A stretch of DNA of 38,670 nt from Clostridia bacterium (lineage in GTDB: Bacteria > Bacillota > Clostridia > Oscillospirales > Acutalibacteraceae): NCBI GenBank assembly GCA_017414705.1, contig JAFQKX010000083.1:1-38670 (forward strand), read 5' to 3'. The notes under the pieces were generated by a model. The model was not told where the DNA came from and made no database searches. It worked only from the letters and a program-made list of their open reading frames with translations. Each line of letters begins with the position of its first letter. The stretch's first letter is position 1. Positions 14,548-22,592 of this stretch are shown piece by piece. Made by a program: the position numbers and the translations under genes.

Positions 14548-15510
14548 GTGTCGCGCTATGTCATTACGGGAGCGTCGGGTCATATTGGCAATAATCTGGT
14601 TCGCAGCTTGCGTGAGCGATATCCGCATGCGCAGATCGTAGTACTGACCCGCCGCCCGATTACGATGGAATTAGACGGCATCGAATGCGAGCAGTCTGTC
14701 GGTGACCTTTGTGACGAAGGTTTTTTGCAAAAGAATATTATGCCCGATGACTGTGTCGTACATCTTGCGGGGCTGATCGACCTCACCAACCGCCGCACGC
14801 AGGAGCTTTATCGCATCAATGTGGATGCTACGCAGCTGATTTGTGACGTTTGCCGCCAAAAAGGTGTACAACGCTTTCTCTATGTCGGAAGTGTGGATGC
14901 CATTGCCAAAACCGATTGCGCTGACGTTATTACTGAGCCGTCCCGTTATGATCCCGATTCGGTCGCAGGGGCTTACGGCAAAACCAAGGCCATCGCTGCG
15001 CAGTATGTGCTGGAGCAAATACAGCGGCATCCGGAGTTTTCCGCCGCCATTGTATTGCCCTCTGCCGTGATGGGGCCACACGACTATAAGCCCTCTGCCG
15101 TCGGCAAGGTACTGAAGGATGTTTTGGCACAAAAGCCGCAGTTCGGTCTGCGCGGCGGCTATAATTTTGTGGACGTGCGGGACGTCTGTAATGCCATTCT
15201 CTCCTTGCTACACAGTACCTTGCGCGAACAATATATTCTCTGCGGTCATAACGTCACGGTGCAGCAACTGTATTTCGAGGCCGATCACATCCTGTCGATC
15301 AAAAAAAGACCGATCATCTTACCGCTGCTTTTGGCGTATCTTGCCATCCCGTTTGTGCCGGTGCTCAATCCGATCACCCTCAAAGCATTGCGTGAACCGC
15401 ATCACTATTCTTATCAAAAAGCAAAGCAAGCTCTTGCTTACGCTCCAAGACCGTTTGAGCAGACCCTGCGAGATACCATTGCGTGGTTTCAAAAAAATTC
15501 GGAAAAATAA
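14548..15510 (+). CDS. NAD-dependent epimerase/dehydratase (extended SDR)
   Basis: A 320-residue extended short-chain dehydrogenase. The N-terminal dinucleotide motif is VITGASGHIGNNL, followed by VVHLAGLIDLTNR, VGSVDAI and the catalytic YGKTKA (YxxxK). The C-terminal half binds substrate. The overall pattern resembles dihydroflavonol reductase/3-beta-HSD-like proteins, whose substrates in bacteria are mostly undefined. The GTG at 14548 is preferred because GAGGTG lies 6 nt upstream and earlier starts fall in the terminator of the preceding gene. A VOC gene follows 20 bp later. Confidence 0.85.
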   Translation: MSRYVITGASGHIGNNLVRSLRERYPHAQIVVLTRRPITMELDGIECEQSVGDLCDEGFLQKNIMPDDCVVHLAGLIDLTNRRTQELYRINVDATQLICDVCRQKGVQRFLYVGSVDAIAKTDCADVITEPSRYDPDSVAGAYGKTKAIAAQYVLEQIQRHPEFSAAIVLPSAVMGPHDYKPSAVGKVLKDVLAQKPQFGLRGGYNFVDVRDVCNAILSLLHSTLREQYILCGHNVTVQQLYFEADHILSIKKRPIILPLLLAYLAIPFVPVLNPITLKALREPHHYSYQKAKQALAYAPRPFEQTLRDTIAWFQKNSEK

Positions 15511-15530
15511 ATCAGATAACGAGGTGTTTT

Positions 15531-15941
15531 ATGTCGAACCAAATCATCAAAGGAATGGGCTTTCATCATATCGCCCTCAAATCTGCCGATCAGCAAAAAT
15601 CCTTGGCGTTTTACACCGCCCTTGGTTGCCGCGAGGTGCTTCGCTGGCCCAAAGGAGAAAACGATATTATTATGTTGGATCTGGGCGATGACGGGCGGAT
15701 CGAATTATTTGCCGATGGGGGAGAGGAATATTCTTCCAATGGAAAATGGCTGCATTTTGCGCTGCGTGTCGAGGATGTCGAAGCTGCCTATCAGACCGCG
15801 TTGCAGGCAGGCGGTGTGCCCGTGACGGCACCCAAGACCGTTCCCTTGGAATCCACACCCTACCGCACTGCCATTCAAGTGGCGTTTGTTAAAGGCCCCG
15901 ACGGCGAAGAGGTTGAATTTTTCAAAGAAATTCGAGATTGA
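15531..15941 (+). CDS. VOC family protein (glyoxalase-like)
   Basis: A 136-residue vicinal-oxygen-chelate protein: MGFHHIALKSADQQKSLAFYTALGCRE in the first half and WLHFALRVEDVEAAYQTALQAGG in the second, ending VAFVKGPDGEEVEFFKEI. Candidate metal ligands are the first His of FHHIAL, Glu in RIELF, His in LHFAL and the C-terminal Glu. The family includes glyoxalase I, dioxygenases and resistance proteins; the reaction cannot be assigned. The ATG at 15531 follows CGAGGTG. It is co-oriented with the SDR gene 20 bp upstream, probably one operon. Confidence 0.9.
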   Translation: MSNQIIKGMGFHHIALKSADQQKSLAFYTALGCREVLRWPKGENDIIMLDLGDDGRIELFADGGEEYSSNGKWLHFALRVEDVEAAYQTALQAGGVPVTAPKTVPLESTPYRTAIQVAFVKGPDGEEVEFFKEIRD

Positions 15942-16041
15942 TTTTAAAATAATACAAAAATTTCTAATTATATTCTGCGTGCCGCGGAACACAATATGAT
16001 TGCAAACGCACACAAATACTTGAAAAGGAGTGTAGCGTATC

Positions 16042-16230
16042 ATGGCAAAGAAGAATGTTGTGCCCGAGGCTAGAGAAGCTCTCGACAAATTCAAGATGGA
16101 AGCTGCCAATGAAGTCGGTGTTAACCTGAAAAAAGGTTACAACGGTGACCTGACTTCCAAGCAGGCCGGTTCCGTCGGCGGACAGATGGTCAAAAAGATG
16201 ATCCAGTCCTATGAAAACAGCATGAAGTAA
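16042..16230 (+). CDS. Alpha/beta-type small acid-soluble spore protein
   Basis: A 62-residue SASP that coats and protects DNA in dormant spores. Family marks: EALDKFKMEAANEVGV, which contains the germination protease (GPR) recognition region, and the DNA-binding C-terminal block LTSKQAGSVGGQMVKKMIQSYE. Length is typical (60-70). AAAAGGAG lies 11 nt before the ATG, a little far. No convincing sigmaG promoter was found. A 24-bp perfect palindromic terminator follows. This is direct evidence that the lineage sporulates or recently did. Confidence 0.95.
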   Translation: MAKKNVVPEAREALDKFKMEAANEVGVNLKKGYNGDLTSKQAGSVGGQMVKKMIQSYENSMK

Positions 16231-16249
16231 TTAACCTCAACCAAAGCCG

Positions 16250-16282
16250 GACGCGAAGCAGCTGCTTCGCGTCTGTGTTTTT
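16250..16282 (+). terminator. Terminator of the spore protein gene
   Basis: A perfect palindrome of two 12-nt arms (GACGCGAAGCAG and its complement) followed by TGTGTTTTTG. Confidence 0.85.
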
Positions 16283-16300
16283 GTAATTGTGAAATCATAC

Positions 16301-16329
16301 TTGCCAAACCGAGCGGGATATGGTAAAAT
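16301..16329 (+). promoter_or_regulatory. SigmaA-type promoter for the gene at 16367
   Basis: TTGCCA, 17 bp, TAAAAT. Confidence 0.75.
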
Positions 16330-16366
16330 AGTTCACAGAATTTGATCGGACGGCAGGGAAGAGATT

Positions 16367-17269
16367 ATGAAACGAAACAATCAAACAACCCCCGCGAATC
16401 AAGCGGCGCAGTATGAACGACAGCTCCGTCTGCGCGTTCACGAGGAACAAAAAAATCTGCACCGTATTTCGGGAGAAAAATGGTCTCACATTGGTGGCGG
16501 GCTGTATAACGGTTGCCGCATCGGCTATTTTATCGTCTCGCTTTATATTTTGTTTTTTGATCTCGTTATGGCGTTGGGATGCGTTTTGGATCTTGTGGAT
16601 GTGCAGCGATTTTCTGATTCCAAAAGCATCTTGGTCGTCTTATCGGTGCTGATGGTTCTGTTGGTGGCGGCACTCATTCTTATTGCACAGAAAAAACCCA
16701 AAGCATTTACAGCACTTTTGATCTCCTTGCCCACTTCGGTAGCATCTGCCATTATTACCTACCGTTGGTATACCAACCAGGGCGACGTCTCCAAAGCGTT
16801 TGAGGATGGCGTTTATACCAAATATATTTTCTGTAATCTGCCGGTTATTTTGTTGCCTGTGTTCGCATTCATTCTTTGGTGGATCATTCGCCGAGATACC
16901 CGTGCCGAAAATGAAGTCTATGACCGTTTGATCCGCAAGCTGTATGCCGAAAACGTGCAGGAGGACGGAGGCTTGCTGTCTGATGAGCAATGGGCGCAGA
17001 TCCTGCAGCAGGAGGCAGAAAAAACCGTTGATCCGTCACAAACCAAAAAGAAACGCTCAGCGCGTGTGCGTCAGCAAAAAGAGCAGCACCGCAAGCAGCA
17101 ATATGCTACCCGTATGACCGATCCCGTGGATGCCGTTTGCCCGATGTGTCGGCAGCAGATCCTACTGCAGCGCGATGATGAAATAGGCATTTGCAGTGCC
17201 TGCGGAAAACAGATCGAGGTGCGCAGTGCCGTGCGTCTGTACCAAAAAATGCAACAAGACATAGATTAA
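16367..17269 (+). CDS. Four-helix membrane protein with C-terminal zinc ribbon
   Basis: A 300-residue protein. The N-terminal 50 residues are charged, then about four transmembrane segments (near residues 54-80, 85-105, 112-130 and 155-175). A charged, Gln/Lys-rich linker (KKKRSARVRQQKEQHRKQQ) leads to a C-terminal CPMC...CSAC zinc ribbon (about residues 261-283). I recognise no named family. The zinc ribbon suggests a nucleic acid or protein contact on the cytoplasmic face, but that is inference. AGGGAAGAG precedes the ATG; own promoter and shared terminator. Confidence 0.75.
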   Translation: MKRNNQTTPANQAAQYERQLRLRVHEEQKNLHRISGEKWSHIGGGLYNGCRIGYFIVSLYILFFDLVMALGCVLDLVDVQRFSDSKSILVVLSVLMVLLVAALILIAQKKPKAFTALLISLPTSVASAIITYRWYTNQGDVSKAFEDGVYTKYIFCNLPVILLPVFAFILWWIIRRDTRAENEVYDRLIRKLYAENVQEDGGLLSDEQWAQILQQEAEKTVDPSQTKKKRSARVRQQKEQHRKQQYATRMTDPVDAVCPMCRQQILLQRDDEIGICSACGKQIEVRSAVRLYQKMQQDID

Positions 17270-17283
17270 ATATCTCTTTACAT

Positions 17284-17318
17284 AAAAACGCAGATGCGAG
17301 CAGCATCTGCGTTTTTTT
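17284..17318. terminator. Bidirectional terminator
   Basis: AAAAACGCAGATGC pairs with GCATCTGCGTTTTT around GAGCA, with A/T runs on both sides, between convergent genes. Confidence 0.9.
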
Positions 17319-17320
17319 AA

Positions 17321-18514
17321 TTATTCTTGGGATTGGGTGGTGATAAAGCATCCTTGATCGGGCGCGATCACAACGCGGTATTTGTTGTCACCGTCTGCAA
17401 CCAAACGTCTTACGCCGTTTGGCGAGTAAAGACGAACTGTCTTTTCCTCACAGACGGAAAAGCAAACTGTTGCTGCTTGGGGCTTGCTGCCGTTTGCGGT
17501 GGAATCATTGTATAGCATTACGGCGTAGCCTTCGTCTGTTTGCTTGACAAAGCATCCCATAAAAACAGATGGATGGTCGCACGCAATGTGGATTTCTCGA
17601 AACCATCCCCAGTCGTTCTGATTGCTCGGACGATTGAGAAGCATTGTTTTTTGCCATTGATAGTGCGGATATTCCAAGGTCATTGCCCGGACCTCTTGGT
17701 TTACGGTTTTTAGTTTTTGGTACAGGTCGGTTTTTTGTCCCGTCTCATCCAAAACGTTGTGATGCCACCAACCCGCAGTATAACAAGCCCAACTGATGCA
17801 TCGTGCGCCGAACACCAACGCTGAATAAGCCTGAAAGCGCAGCTGGTCTTGGCTTAAACGGTAATTCGGTTGATGGGAATTTGCCTGCAAGACGACCCAA
17901 AGACTTCGTTTGTTCTCGCGGCAAACTTCTGCCGCAACGCGAAGGTCCTCAATCAGCCTTTTAGGCGAGGAGGAATATGCGTAATGGTCAAAACTAAGAT
18001 AATCTGTATCGATATTGTTACAGTACCGTTGCAAATAATCTCGATAATTTTCAGTTCCCAGCTCGCGACGGATCTGTTCCTTTGTGTTGTCAGCCAGCAG
18101 ACCGTAACTTGGATAAAGATTCAAATAGGAAAATTGATTTGGAAAAAGGGACTGCATCCGTTCAATTACTTTTCCGTAATACGGAAAATCGAGCGCAGAC
18201 GGCTCATCGCCGACATCAATTCCCCAAATTGCAGGATGATCCGAAAATTCTTTTGCGGCACTTTCGTATAATTTTAACGGGTTGCGTGATGCAAGTGTTC
18301 CGGCATTGTCGCCGTTTGCGCCGAACCATCCCGGAACCACACCGTTTACGATTGCGCCGATCCGATATTTTAAGAAAAGCTCTAAGGTGTCGTGGTGGTA
18401 TTCCATCCCGAACACAAGATCGATCCCACACTCCGCCAGCTCGCGGATATGCTGCTCGGTTCTGGCATAGGGCTGTAGAAAATACGTCCCGATATGAAAT
18501 TGTTCTCGATTCAT
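17321..18514 (-). CDS. Putative cytoplasmic glycoside hydrolase-like TIM-barrel protein
   Basis: A 397-residue protein without a signal peptide. The layout suits a clan GH-A-like (beta/alpha)8 barrel: GTYFLQPYARTEQHIRELAECGIDLVF at the start, AIWGIDVGDEPS at about residue 120 (candidate acid/base Glu at the end of a strand), DYLSFDHYAY, LWVVLQANSH, and ISWACYTAGWWHHNVLDETG. A beta-rich C-terminal section from about residue 310 resembles an accessory sandwich domain. I cannot assign a GH family or substrate. The ATG at 18514 has AAAGGAAG 8 nt upstream; earlier in-frame codons overlap the promoter. Confidence 0.65.
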   Translation of the reverse strand: MNREQFHIGTYFLQPYARTEQHIRELAECGIDLVFGMEYHHDTLELFLKYRIGAIVNGVVPGWFGANGDNAGTLASRNPLKLYESAAKEFSDHPAIWGIDVGDEPSALDFPYYGKVIERMQSLFPNQFSYLNLYPSYGLLADNTKEQIRRELGTENYRDYLQRYCNNIDTDYLSFDHYAYSSSPKRLIEDLRVAAEVCRENKRSLWVVLQANSHQPNYRLSQDQLRFQAYSALVFGARCISWACYTAGWWHHNVLDETGQKTDLYQKLKTVNQEVRAMTLEYPHYQWQKTMLLNRPSNQNDWGWFREIHIACDHPSVFMGCFVKQTDEGYAVMLYNDSTANGSKPQAATVCFSVCEEKTVRLYSPNGVRRLVADGDNKYRVVIAPDQGCFITTQSQE

Positions 18515-18578
18515 CCGAACCACTTCCTTTCCGGTTGCCGGAAGATACCTGCAATCCAAAACTACCGTTTGCGAGATA

Positions 18579-18607
18579 ATTATATCACGCTTTTTTGATT
18601 TAGTCAA
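18579..18607 (-). promoter_or_regulatory. SigmaA-type promoter for the glycosidase-like gene
   Basis: On the minus strand TTGACT, exactly 17 bp, perfect TATAAT. Confidence 0.9.
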
Positions 18608-18645
18608 TTATAATATCGTCGTTCGCATTCACCAACATACAGCCG

Positions 18646-18674
18646 GAATGTTTTTTCTTTTTCATTCATATCAT
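18646..18674 (+). promoter_or_regulatory. SigmaE-like promoter for the spoIVFA operon
   Basis: GAATGTT (6 of 7 to KMATATT), 14 bp, CATATCAT (6 of 8 to CATACAMT), ending 35 bp before the ATG. It uses the same spacing as the bofA candidate. A consensus match by eye. Confidence 0.45.
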
Positions 18675-18709
18675 TAGTAGTGATTGTTGGACACGGAGTT
18701 GATGTAATC

Positions 18710-19525
18710 ATGGAATCTAAACAAGCAGGAAAGCCGCAGCCGTTGTACCGCTACCTGGTATCGCAGATCATCATCGTGATGGTACTGCTCATTGCCTATC
18801 TTTTTATCAAGCTTCTGTTTCCCGCCCTTTACCGCGATATTCGCCCGTTGTATCAAAATACGTTTGGCTTGCCGACCTCGGTTGCGCAGGTCACCGACGA
18901 CCTCAACGACAGTCAAAAAAACGGTGTCAATGAAACGGAGCCCTCGAACAAAAACTCATCAACGCCCGCTTCTCAAAACGAATCGTCCGAGATCGGTGCA
19001 ACAAGTGATTCCGTTTCTTCACAAGCAATTTCTTCGCAAGAACAGTTGTCGCAACAGACCTCTTCCGCTGCTGTGCAGGGAACTGCCGCCGTATCAAAGA
19101 TCTCAAAAAATTCTTTCGGAAATGCCGTCGGTCCGGTCAAAAACGGCAGGATCACCTCGTATTTCAACTCGCGATTGCATCCTATCAAGGCAATGACGTC
19201 TTTTCATTACGGGATTGATATCGGTGCCGATGCGGGAGAATCGGTCTTCAGCGTTTTGGACGGTACCGTTTGTGTTTCCCGATACGACCCAACCTATGGA
19301 CATTACGTGGTGGTGGAGCACTCCAACGGCGTAAAGACCCTGTATGCGCATTGCAGTAAACGCTTGGTAGCCCAAGGACAATCCGTCAAGCGAGGACAGG
19401 TCATTGCCAAGGTCGGCAGCACCGGAGATTCCACCGGCCCGCATCTGCATTTTGAACTGCTGGTCAATGGACAACGAATTGATCCGTTGAGCGTGTTTAC
19501 CTATCTGAATAATTTGTACGCATGA
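18710..19525 (+). CDS. spoIVFA: M23-domain protein, probable SpoIVFA
   Basis: A 271-residue membrane-anchored LytM/M23 protein: one transmembrane helix (about residues 15-37), a Ser/Gln-rich linker (75-130) and a C-terminal M23 domain. The zinc-peptidase ligands look complete: His166 and Asp170 (HYGID), His214 (LYAHCS), His245 and His247 (GPHLHFE). Its stop overlaps the start of the SpoIVFB-like protease by 4 bp, which identifies it as SpoIVFA, the scaffold that holds SpoIVFB with BofA. SpoIIQ is the main alternative, less likely given the neighbour. The ATG at 18710 has GGAG about 11 nt upstream. Confidence 0.75.
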   Translation: MESKQAGKPQPLYRYLVSQIIIVMVLLIAYLFIKLLFPALYRDIRPLYQNTFGLPTSVAQVTDDLNDSQKNGVNETEPSNKNSSTPASQNESSEIGATSDSVSSQAISSQEQLSQQTSSAAVQGTAAVSKISKNSFGNAVGPVKNGRITSYFNSRLHPIKAMTSFHYGIDIGADAGESVFSVLDGTVCVSRYDPTYGHYVVVEHSNGVKTLYAHCSKRLVAQGQSVKRGQVIAKVGSTGDSTGPHLHFELLVNGQRIDPLSVFTYLNNLYA

Positions 19526-20112
19526 GCAGAGTGCGTCCCATTGCTTTGCAGCCGCTGTTTTTGATTGGTTTGGCAGCTATCTTGCTGTTTGACAGCGGAA
19601 ATAACGCCTTGGCCGCTCTGTTGGCCTCCTTGTGGCACGAAGCAGGTCACCTGATAGCAATGAAATATCTGCGCGTCCCCATCAAAAGCGTTGCGGTCAG
19701 CGGTCTGAAAATAGAGATCGTGTCGCACCTGCATCTCTCGGCGCCGCGTGTCCAAACGGCGGTTGCAGCTGCCGGAATCGTTGCAAATGCTGCAGCGGCA
19801 TTACTGACGGGGGGCTTGCTTTGTGCCTTTAATGCGATCTTTTTGCAAACGCTTTTTTATGCCAATCTCGTCATTGCCGCCGTTAATTTGATTCCTTTGT
19901 CGGGGCTGGACGGCGGTGATCTGTATGATCAGATGATATTTTCCGTTTCTTCGGGCATACTCAAAAAGACGGTCTCGATCCTTCGCGTGCTGCTTTTATC
20001 GGCGGTTTCGGCAGTAGCGTTGCTGCTGCTGTGGAGGTATCATAATCCGATCTTGTGCTTGTTTTTGCTGCTGGTTGCGCTTTCAAGCAGAAAAGGGAAG
20101 AAGTCATTTTGA
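19522..20112 (+). CDS. spoIVFB: M50-family site-2 protease, SpoIVFB-like
   Basis: A 196-residue polytopic metalloprotease. The zinc motif is HEAGH (His39, Glu40, His43) in a membrane segment, and the third ligand is Asp130 in NLIPLSGLDGGD. SpoIVFB cleaves pro-sigmaK in the mother cell and is held inactive by BofA and SpoIVFA. B. subtilis SpoIVFB is longer (288 residues) because of a C-terminal CBS domain; this protein lacks one. Coupled by 4-bp overlaps to the M23 gene before it and the membrane protein after it. Confidence 0.82.
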   Translation: MSRVRPIALQPLFLIGLAAILLFDSGNNALAALLASLWHEAGHLIAMKYLRVPIKSVAVSGLKIEIVSHLHLSAPRVQTAVAAAGIVANAAAALLTGGLLCAFNAIFLQTLFYANLVIAAVNLIPLSGLDGGDLYDQMIFSVSSGILKKTVSILRVLLLSAVSAVALLLLWRYHNPILCLFLLLVALSSRKGKKSF

Positions 20113-20846
20113 TCTCGCCTTCGCAGTATCTTTCAAATGCCAAAAAACATAGCCATCCCGTCCGCTTGCCTTTGAGTGTGCAGGCGGCTTTCGTGCTGCT
20201 GATGCGACTTGCCGTGGCGATTGCAGAAACCGCTATGCTGCTGCGTGCACCGCAATATACGTTGGCGCGCTGCATCGTGATCGTGTTACTGGATCTGTTT
20301 TTGTTGGCGCCGTTGACACTCGGGCTTGCCCGTAACGTTATCCGTGCCGAAGCTTCGCATCTTATGAATTGGTTTGTCGGTGTCCGCCGACTGTTTGATG
20401 CCGCCATTACCGCCGCCTTTTTTTGGCTCGAGCAATTATTGCATGCAGCGCTTTGGTTTTCGGTACTTCGCATCTGCGAGTATTTCGTGAACGGCTATGC
20501 CTCGCAATGGCTGCTTTCGACGAGGTGGTGCGTTACGGTCTTGTGGATCTTTTCGTCGGTCGGCCTGCTTTTGAGACGCCTGACGGCGTTTGTCATCGCA
20601 TCTGATGCAGATTCCTGTACGGTGCTTCGATATTTTTCGGTGCGCCGTTGTCTTGATGTTTCGTGGCAGCAGATCGGCACTCTGACCCTGTCCGCCCTGT
20701 GCCTGGTTGCTTCTTCATTGTTTTTGCCGTTACTGCCGCGCAATCTGATTTTGTTTCTGGCAACGCTCTCACCGCAATCACTGCAGGAGCGGCCGAAAAA
20801 CGACCGCCTTACCGCGGATCTGTCGCAAACGCAGGTGTTCGATTGA
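20109..20846 (+). CDS. Multi-pass membrane protein in the spoIVF operon, unknown
   Basis: A 245-residue protein with about five hydrophobic segments. The start is taken as the TTG at 20109, which overlaps the spoIVFB stop (TTGA) and is preceded by GGGAAGAAG; this mirrors the coupling of the two upstream genes. No catalytic motif or known domain is visible. Its N-terminus (ISPSQYLSNAKKHSHPVRLPLSVQAAFVLL) suggests an amphipathic entry into the first helix. Tight coupling to spoIVFA-spoIVFB suggests a role in the same mother-cell membrane process, but that is inference from position only. Confidence 0.65.
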   Translation: MISPSQYLSNAKKHSHPVRLPLSVQAAFVLLMRLAVAIAETAMLLRAPQYTLARCIVIVLLDLFLLAPLTLGLARNVIRAEASHLMNWFVGVRRLFDAAITAAFFWLEQLLHAALWFSVLRICEYFVNGYASQWLLSTRWCVTVLWIFSSVGLLLRRLTAFVIASDADSCTVLRYFSVRRCLDVSWQQIGTLTLSALCLVASSLFLPLLPRNLILFLATLSPQSLQERPKNDRLTADLSQTQVFD

Positions 20847-20871
20847 GCGTGCAACAAACGGCAAAAAGTAC

Positions 20872-20900
20872 TTGACAAAGCCGTTTTGGTGTGCTATTCT
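20872..20900 (+). promoter_or_regulatory. SigmaA-type promoter for the Trp T-box and trpB
   Basis: A perfect TTGACA, 17 bp, TATTCT. Confidence 0.85.
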
Positions 20901-20907
20901 AAATAAA

Positions 20908-21178
20908 AATCCAAACCGATGAATAAGAGTAAGTAGCCTTTTGCGAAGCCAACAGAGAGCGGCACGGTGGTGTGAGTGCTGCGGGGGAGCAATCGGTGAA
21001 TGGACTTATGAGGGCGACCGAACGCGTCTTACGCAAGTAGCAATCGACGGGATGCACCCGTTACAGTGCAGTCCGTATGTCAGTACGGAAAACGAGTGGA
21101 TGTTTTATCATCAATTTGGGTGGTACCGCAGGATTGATTCAGTCTTGTCCCATGGAGGGATAGGGCTTTTTTATTTTC
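20908..21178 (+). promoter_or_regulatory. T-box leader, Trp specifier
   Basis: A T-box riboswitch that senses uncharged tRNA-Trp. Stem I is closed by AATAAG pairing with CTTAT (near 21005-21009); the specifier codon TGG lies at 21001-21003 just before it. AGAGAG and GGTGGTG loop elements follow the usual order. The conserved T-box GGGTGGTACCGC is at 21118-21129. The terminator AGTCTTGTCCC with GGGATAGGGCT (G-U pairs) and TTTTTT ends at about 21176. Uncharged tRNA-Trp would stabilise the antiterminator and switch on trpB. Confidence 0.93.
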
Positions 21179-21194
21179 CAAAGGAGGAATTGAT

Positions 21195-21230
21195 ATGCTA
21201 CTGACCAAGCGATGGTGTCTCTTGCATTAA
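21195..21230 (+). CDS. 11-codon ORF between T-box and trpB, possible leader peptide
   Basis: AAGGAGG, the strongest ribosome binding site in the neighbourhood, lies 7 nt before an ATG that opens MLLTKRWCLLH, then TAA. It contains one Trp codon and ends 45 bp before trpB. There is no terminator hairpin after it, so classic attenuation is not supported. It may be a leader peptide coupled to trpB translation, or the stump of a gene that once followed the T-box. Confidence 0.4.
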   Translation: MLLTKRWCLLH

Positions 21231-21275
21231 AAAATAATACAATATTTTATTTTGATTTTGAAGGAGATTATGATC

Positions 21276-22493
21276 ATGGAATTCAATCACATCAATTTCG
21301 ATACTTATTTTAAACATTATCCCGATGAAAACGGTTATTTCGGAAAATACGGCGGCTCTTATATTTCCGCCGACCTGCAAAAGGCAATGGACGAGATCAC
21401 CGAAGCCTATTTCACCATCTGCAAATCCGGCAAGTTCATCAGCGAGCTGCGCCGCATCCGCAAGGAGTTTCAGGGCAGACCCACGCCGGTTTCCCATCTG
21501 GAGCGTCTTTCTAACAGTCTGGGCAACGTCCAACTGTACGTCAAGCGTGAAGACCTCAATCATACCGGCGCCCATAAGCTCAATCACTGTATGGGTGCGG
21601 CCTTACTTGCCAAGTACATGGGCAAGAAAAAGGTCATTGCCGAGACCGGAGCGGGTCAGCACGGTGTCGCTTTGGCAACCGCAGCCGCCTATTTTGGCTT
21701 GGAGTGCGATATTTACATGGGCTCGGTCGACATCAAGAAACAAGCTCCCAACGTCGCTCGCATGAAGATTCTCGGTGCCAATGTCGTGGAGGTCACCCAC
21801 GGACTTGCGACCCTGAAGGAAGCAGTCGACGCCGCATTTGAGGCTTACGCCAGAGAATATAAGGATGCCATCTATTGCATCGGCTCGGTGCTGGGACCGC
21901 ATCCGTTTCCCATGATGGTGCGTGATTTCCAAAGCGTCGTCGGCATTGAAGCGCGCGAACAGTTTGTCGGTATGACCGGTGAGTTGCCGGATGCCATCGT
22001 TGCCTGCGTTGGCGGCGGCTCCAATGCGGCAGGATTTTTCTCAGGATTTTTAAACGATCCCGTCGATATCTACGGCGTCGAGCCGCTCGGACGCGGGCCC
22101 AAGCTGGGCGATCATGCCGCCAGCCTGAAATACGGCACCGAGGGCATTATGCACGGCTTTAACAGCATTATGCTCAAGGACGAAAACGGTGATCCCGCCC
22201 CCGTTTATTCGGTGGCAAGCGGTCTGGACTATCCGTCCTCAGGCCCCGAGCACGCCTTCCTGCGTGATTGCGGCAGAGTCAAATATGACGTCGTCAATGA
22301 CGACGATACCATCGACGCCTTCTTCGCTCTTTCCAGAATGGAAGGCATCATCCCTGCCATTGAAAGCGCTCACGCAGTCGCTTACGGCATTCAACTTGCC
22401 AAGCAGCTCAAAAAAGGCTCTGTCCTCATCAACCTCTCCGGCAGAGGCGATAAGGATATGGATTATATCATTGAACACTACGGTATTCGATAA
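21276..22493 (+). CDS. trpB: Tryptophan synthase beta chain
   Basis: A 406-residue PLP enzyme that joins indole and serine to give tryptophan. It has the PLP lysine in [10 protein letters not shown] (Lys101), the catalytic Glu123 in [11 protein letters not shown], the phosphate loop GGGSNAAG and the C-terminal SGRGDKDM. This is the standard TrpB type (about 400). The ATG at 21276 is chosen because AAGGAG lies 9 nt upstream; the ATG at 21270 is too close. No trpA or other trp gene is adjacent, so it may salvage indole or work with a distant TrpA. It is controlled by the Trp T-box upstream. Confidence 0.96.
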   Translation: MEFNHINFDTYFKHYPDENGYFGKYGGSYISADLQKAMDEITEAYFTICKSGKFISELRRIRKEFQGRPTPVSHLERLSNSLGNVQLYVKREDLNHTGAHKLNHCMGAALLAKYMGKKKVIAETGAGQHGVALATAAAYFGLECDIYMGSVDIKKQAPNVARMKILGANVVEVTHGLATLKEAVDAAFEAYAREYKDAIYCIGSVLGPHPFPMMVRDFQSVVGIEAREQFVGMTGELPDAIVACVGGGSNAAGFFSGFLNDPVDIYGVEPLGRGPKLGDHAASLKYGTEGIMHGFNSIMLKDENGDPAPVYSVASGLDYPSSGPEHAFLRDCGRVKYDVVNDDDTIDAFFALSRMEGIIPAIESAHAVAYGIQLAKQLKKGSVLINLSGRGDKDMDYIIEHYGIR

Positions 22494-22500
22494 TCACAAA

Positions 22501-22530
22501 ACGCTCTCCGAGAACCTCGGAGAGCGTTCT
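22501..22530 (+). terminator. Terminator-like hairpin after trpB
   Basis: A perfect 12-bp stem (ACGCTCTCCGAG and its complement, AAC loop) with only a weak T tract. Confidence 0.65.
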
Positions 22531-22558
22531 TGACATCAAGACGTTTTCGCAGTACAAT
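22530..22558 (+). promoter_or_regulatory. SigmaA-type promoter for the gene at 22593
   Basis: A perfect TTGACA, 17 bp, TACAAT. It begins right at the end of the trpB hairpin. Confidence 0.85.
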
Positions 22559-22592
22559 AAAAGAAATCACGTTATATGTTCGGAGGGATCGT

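Noticed and set aside
15942-16041. SigmaG promoter for the spore protein gene
   Set aside because: TTATA and CAATATG are weak matches with imperfect spacing; not strong enough to annotate.
21195-21275. Classic trp attenuation by the mini-ORF
   Set aside because: No terminator hairpin with a T run follows the ORF before trpB; the only terminator is that of the T-box upstream.
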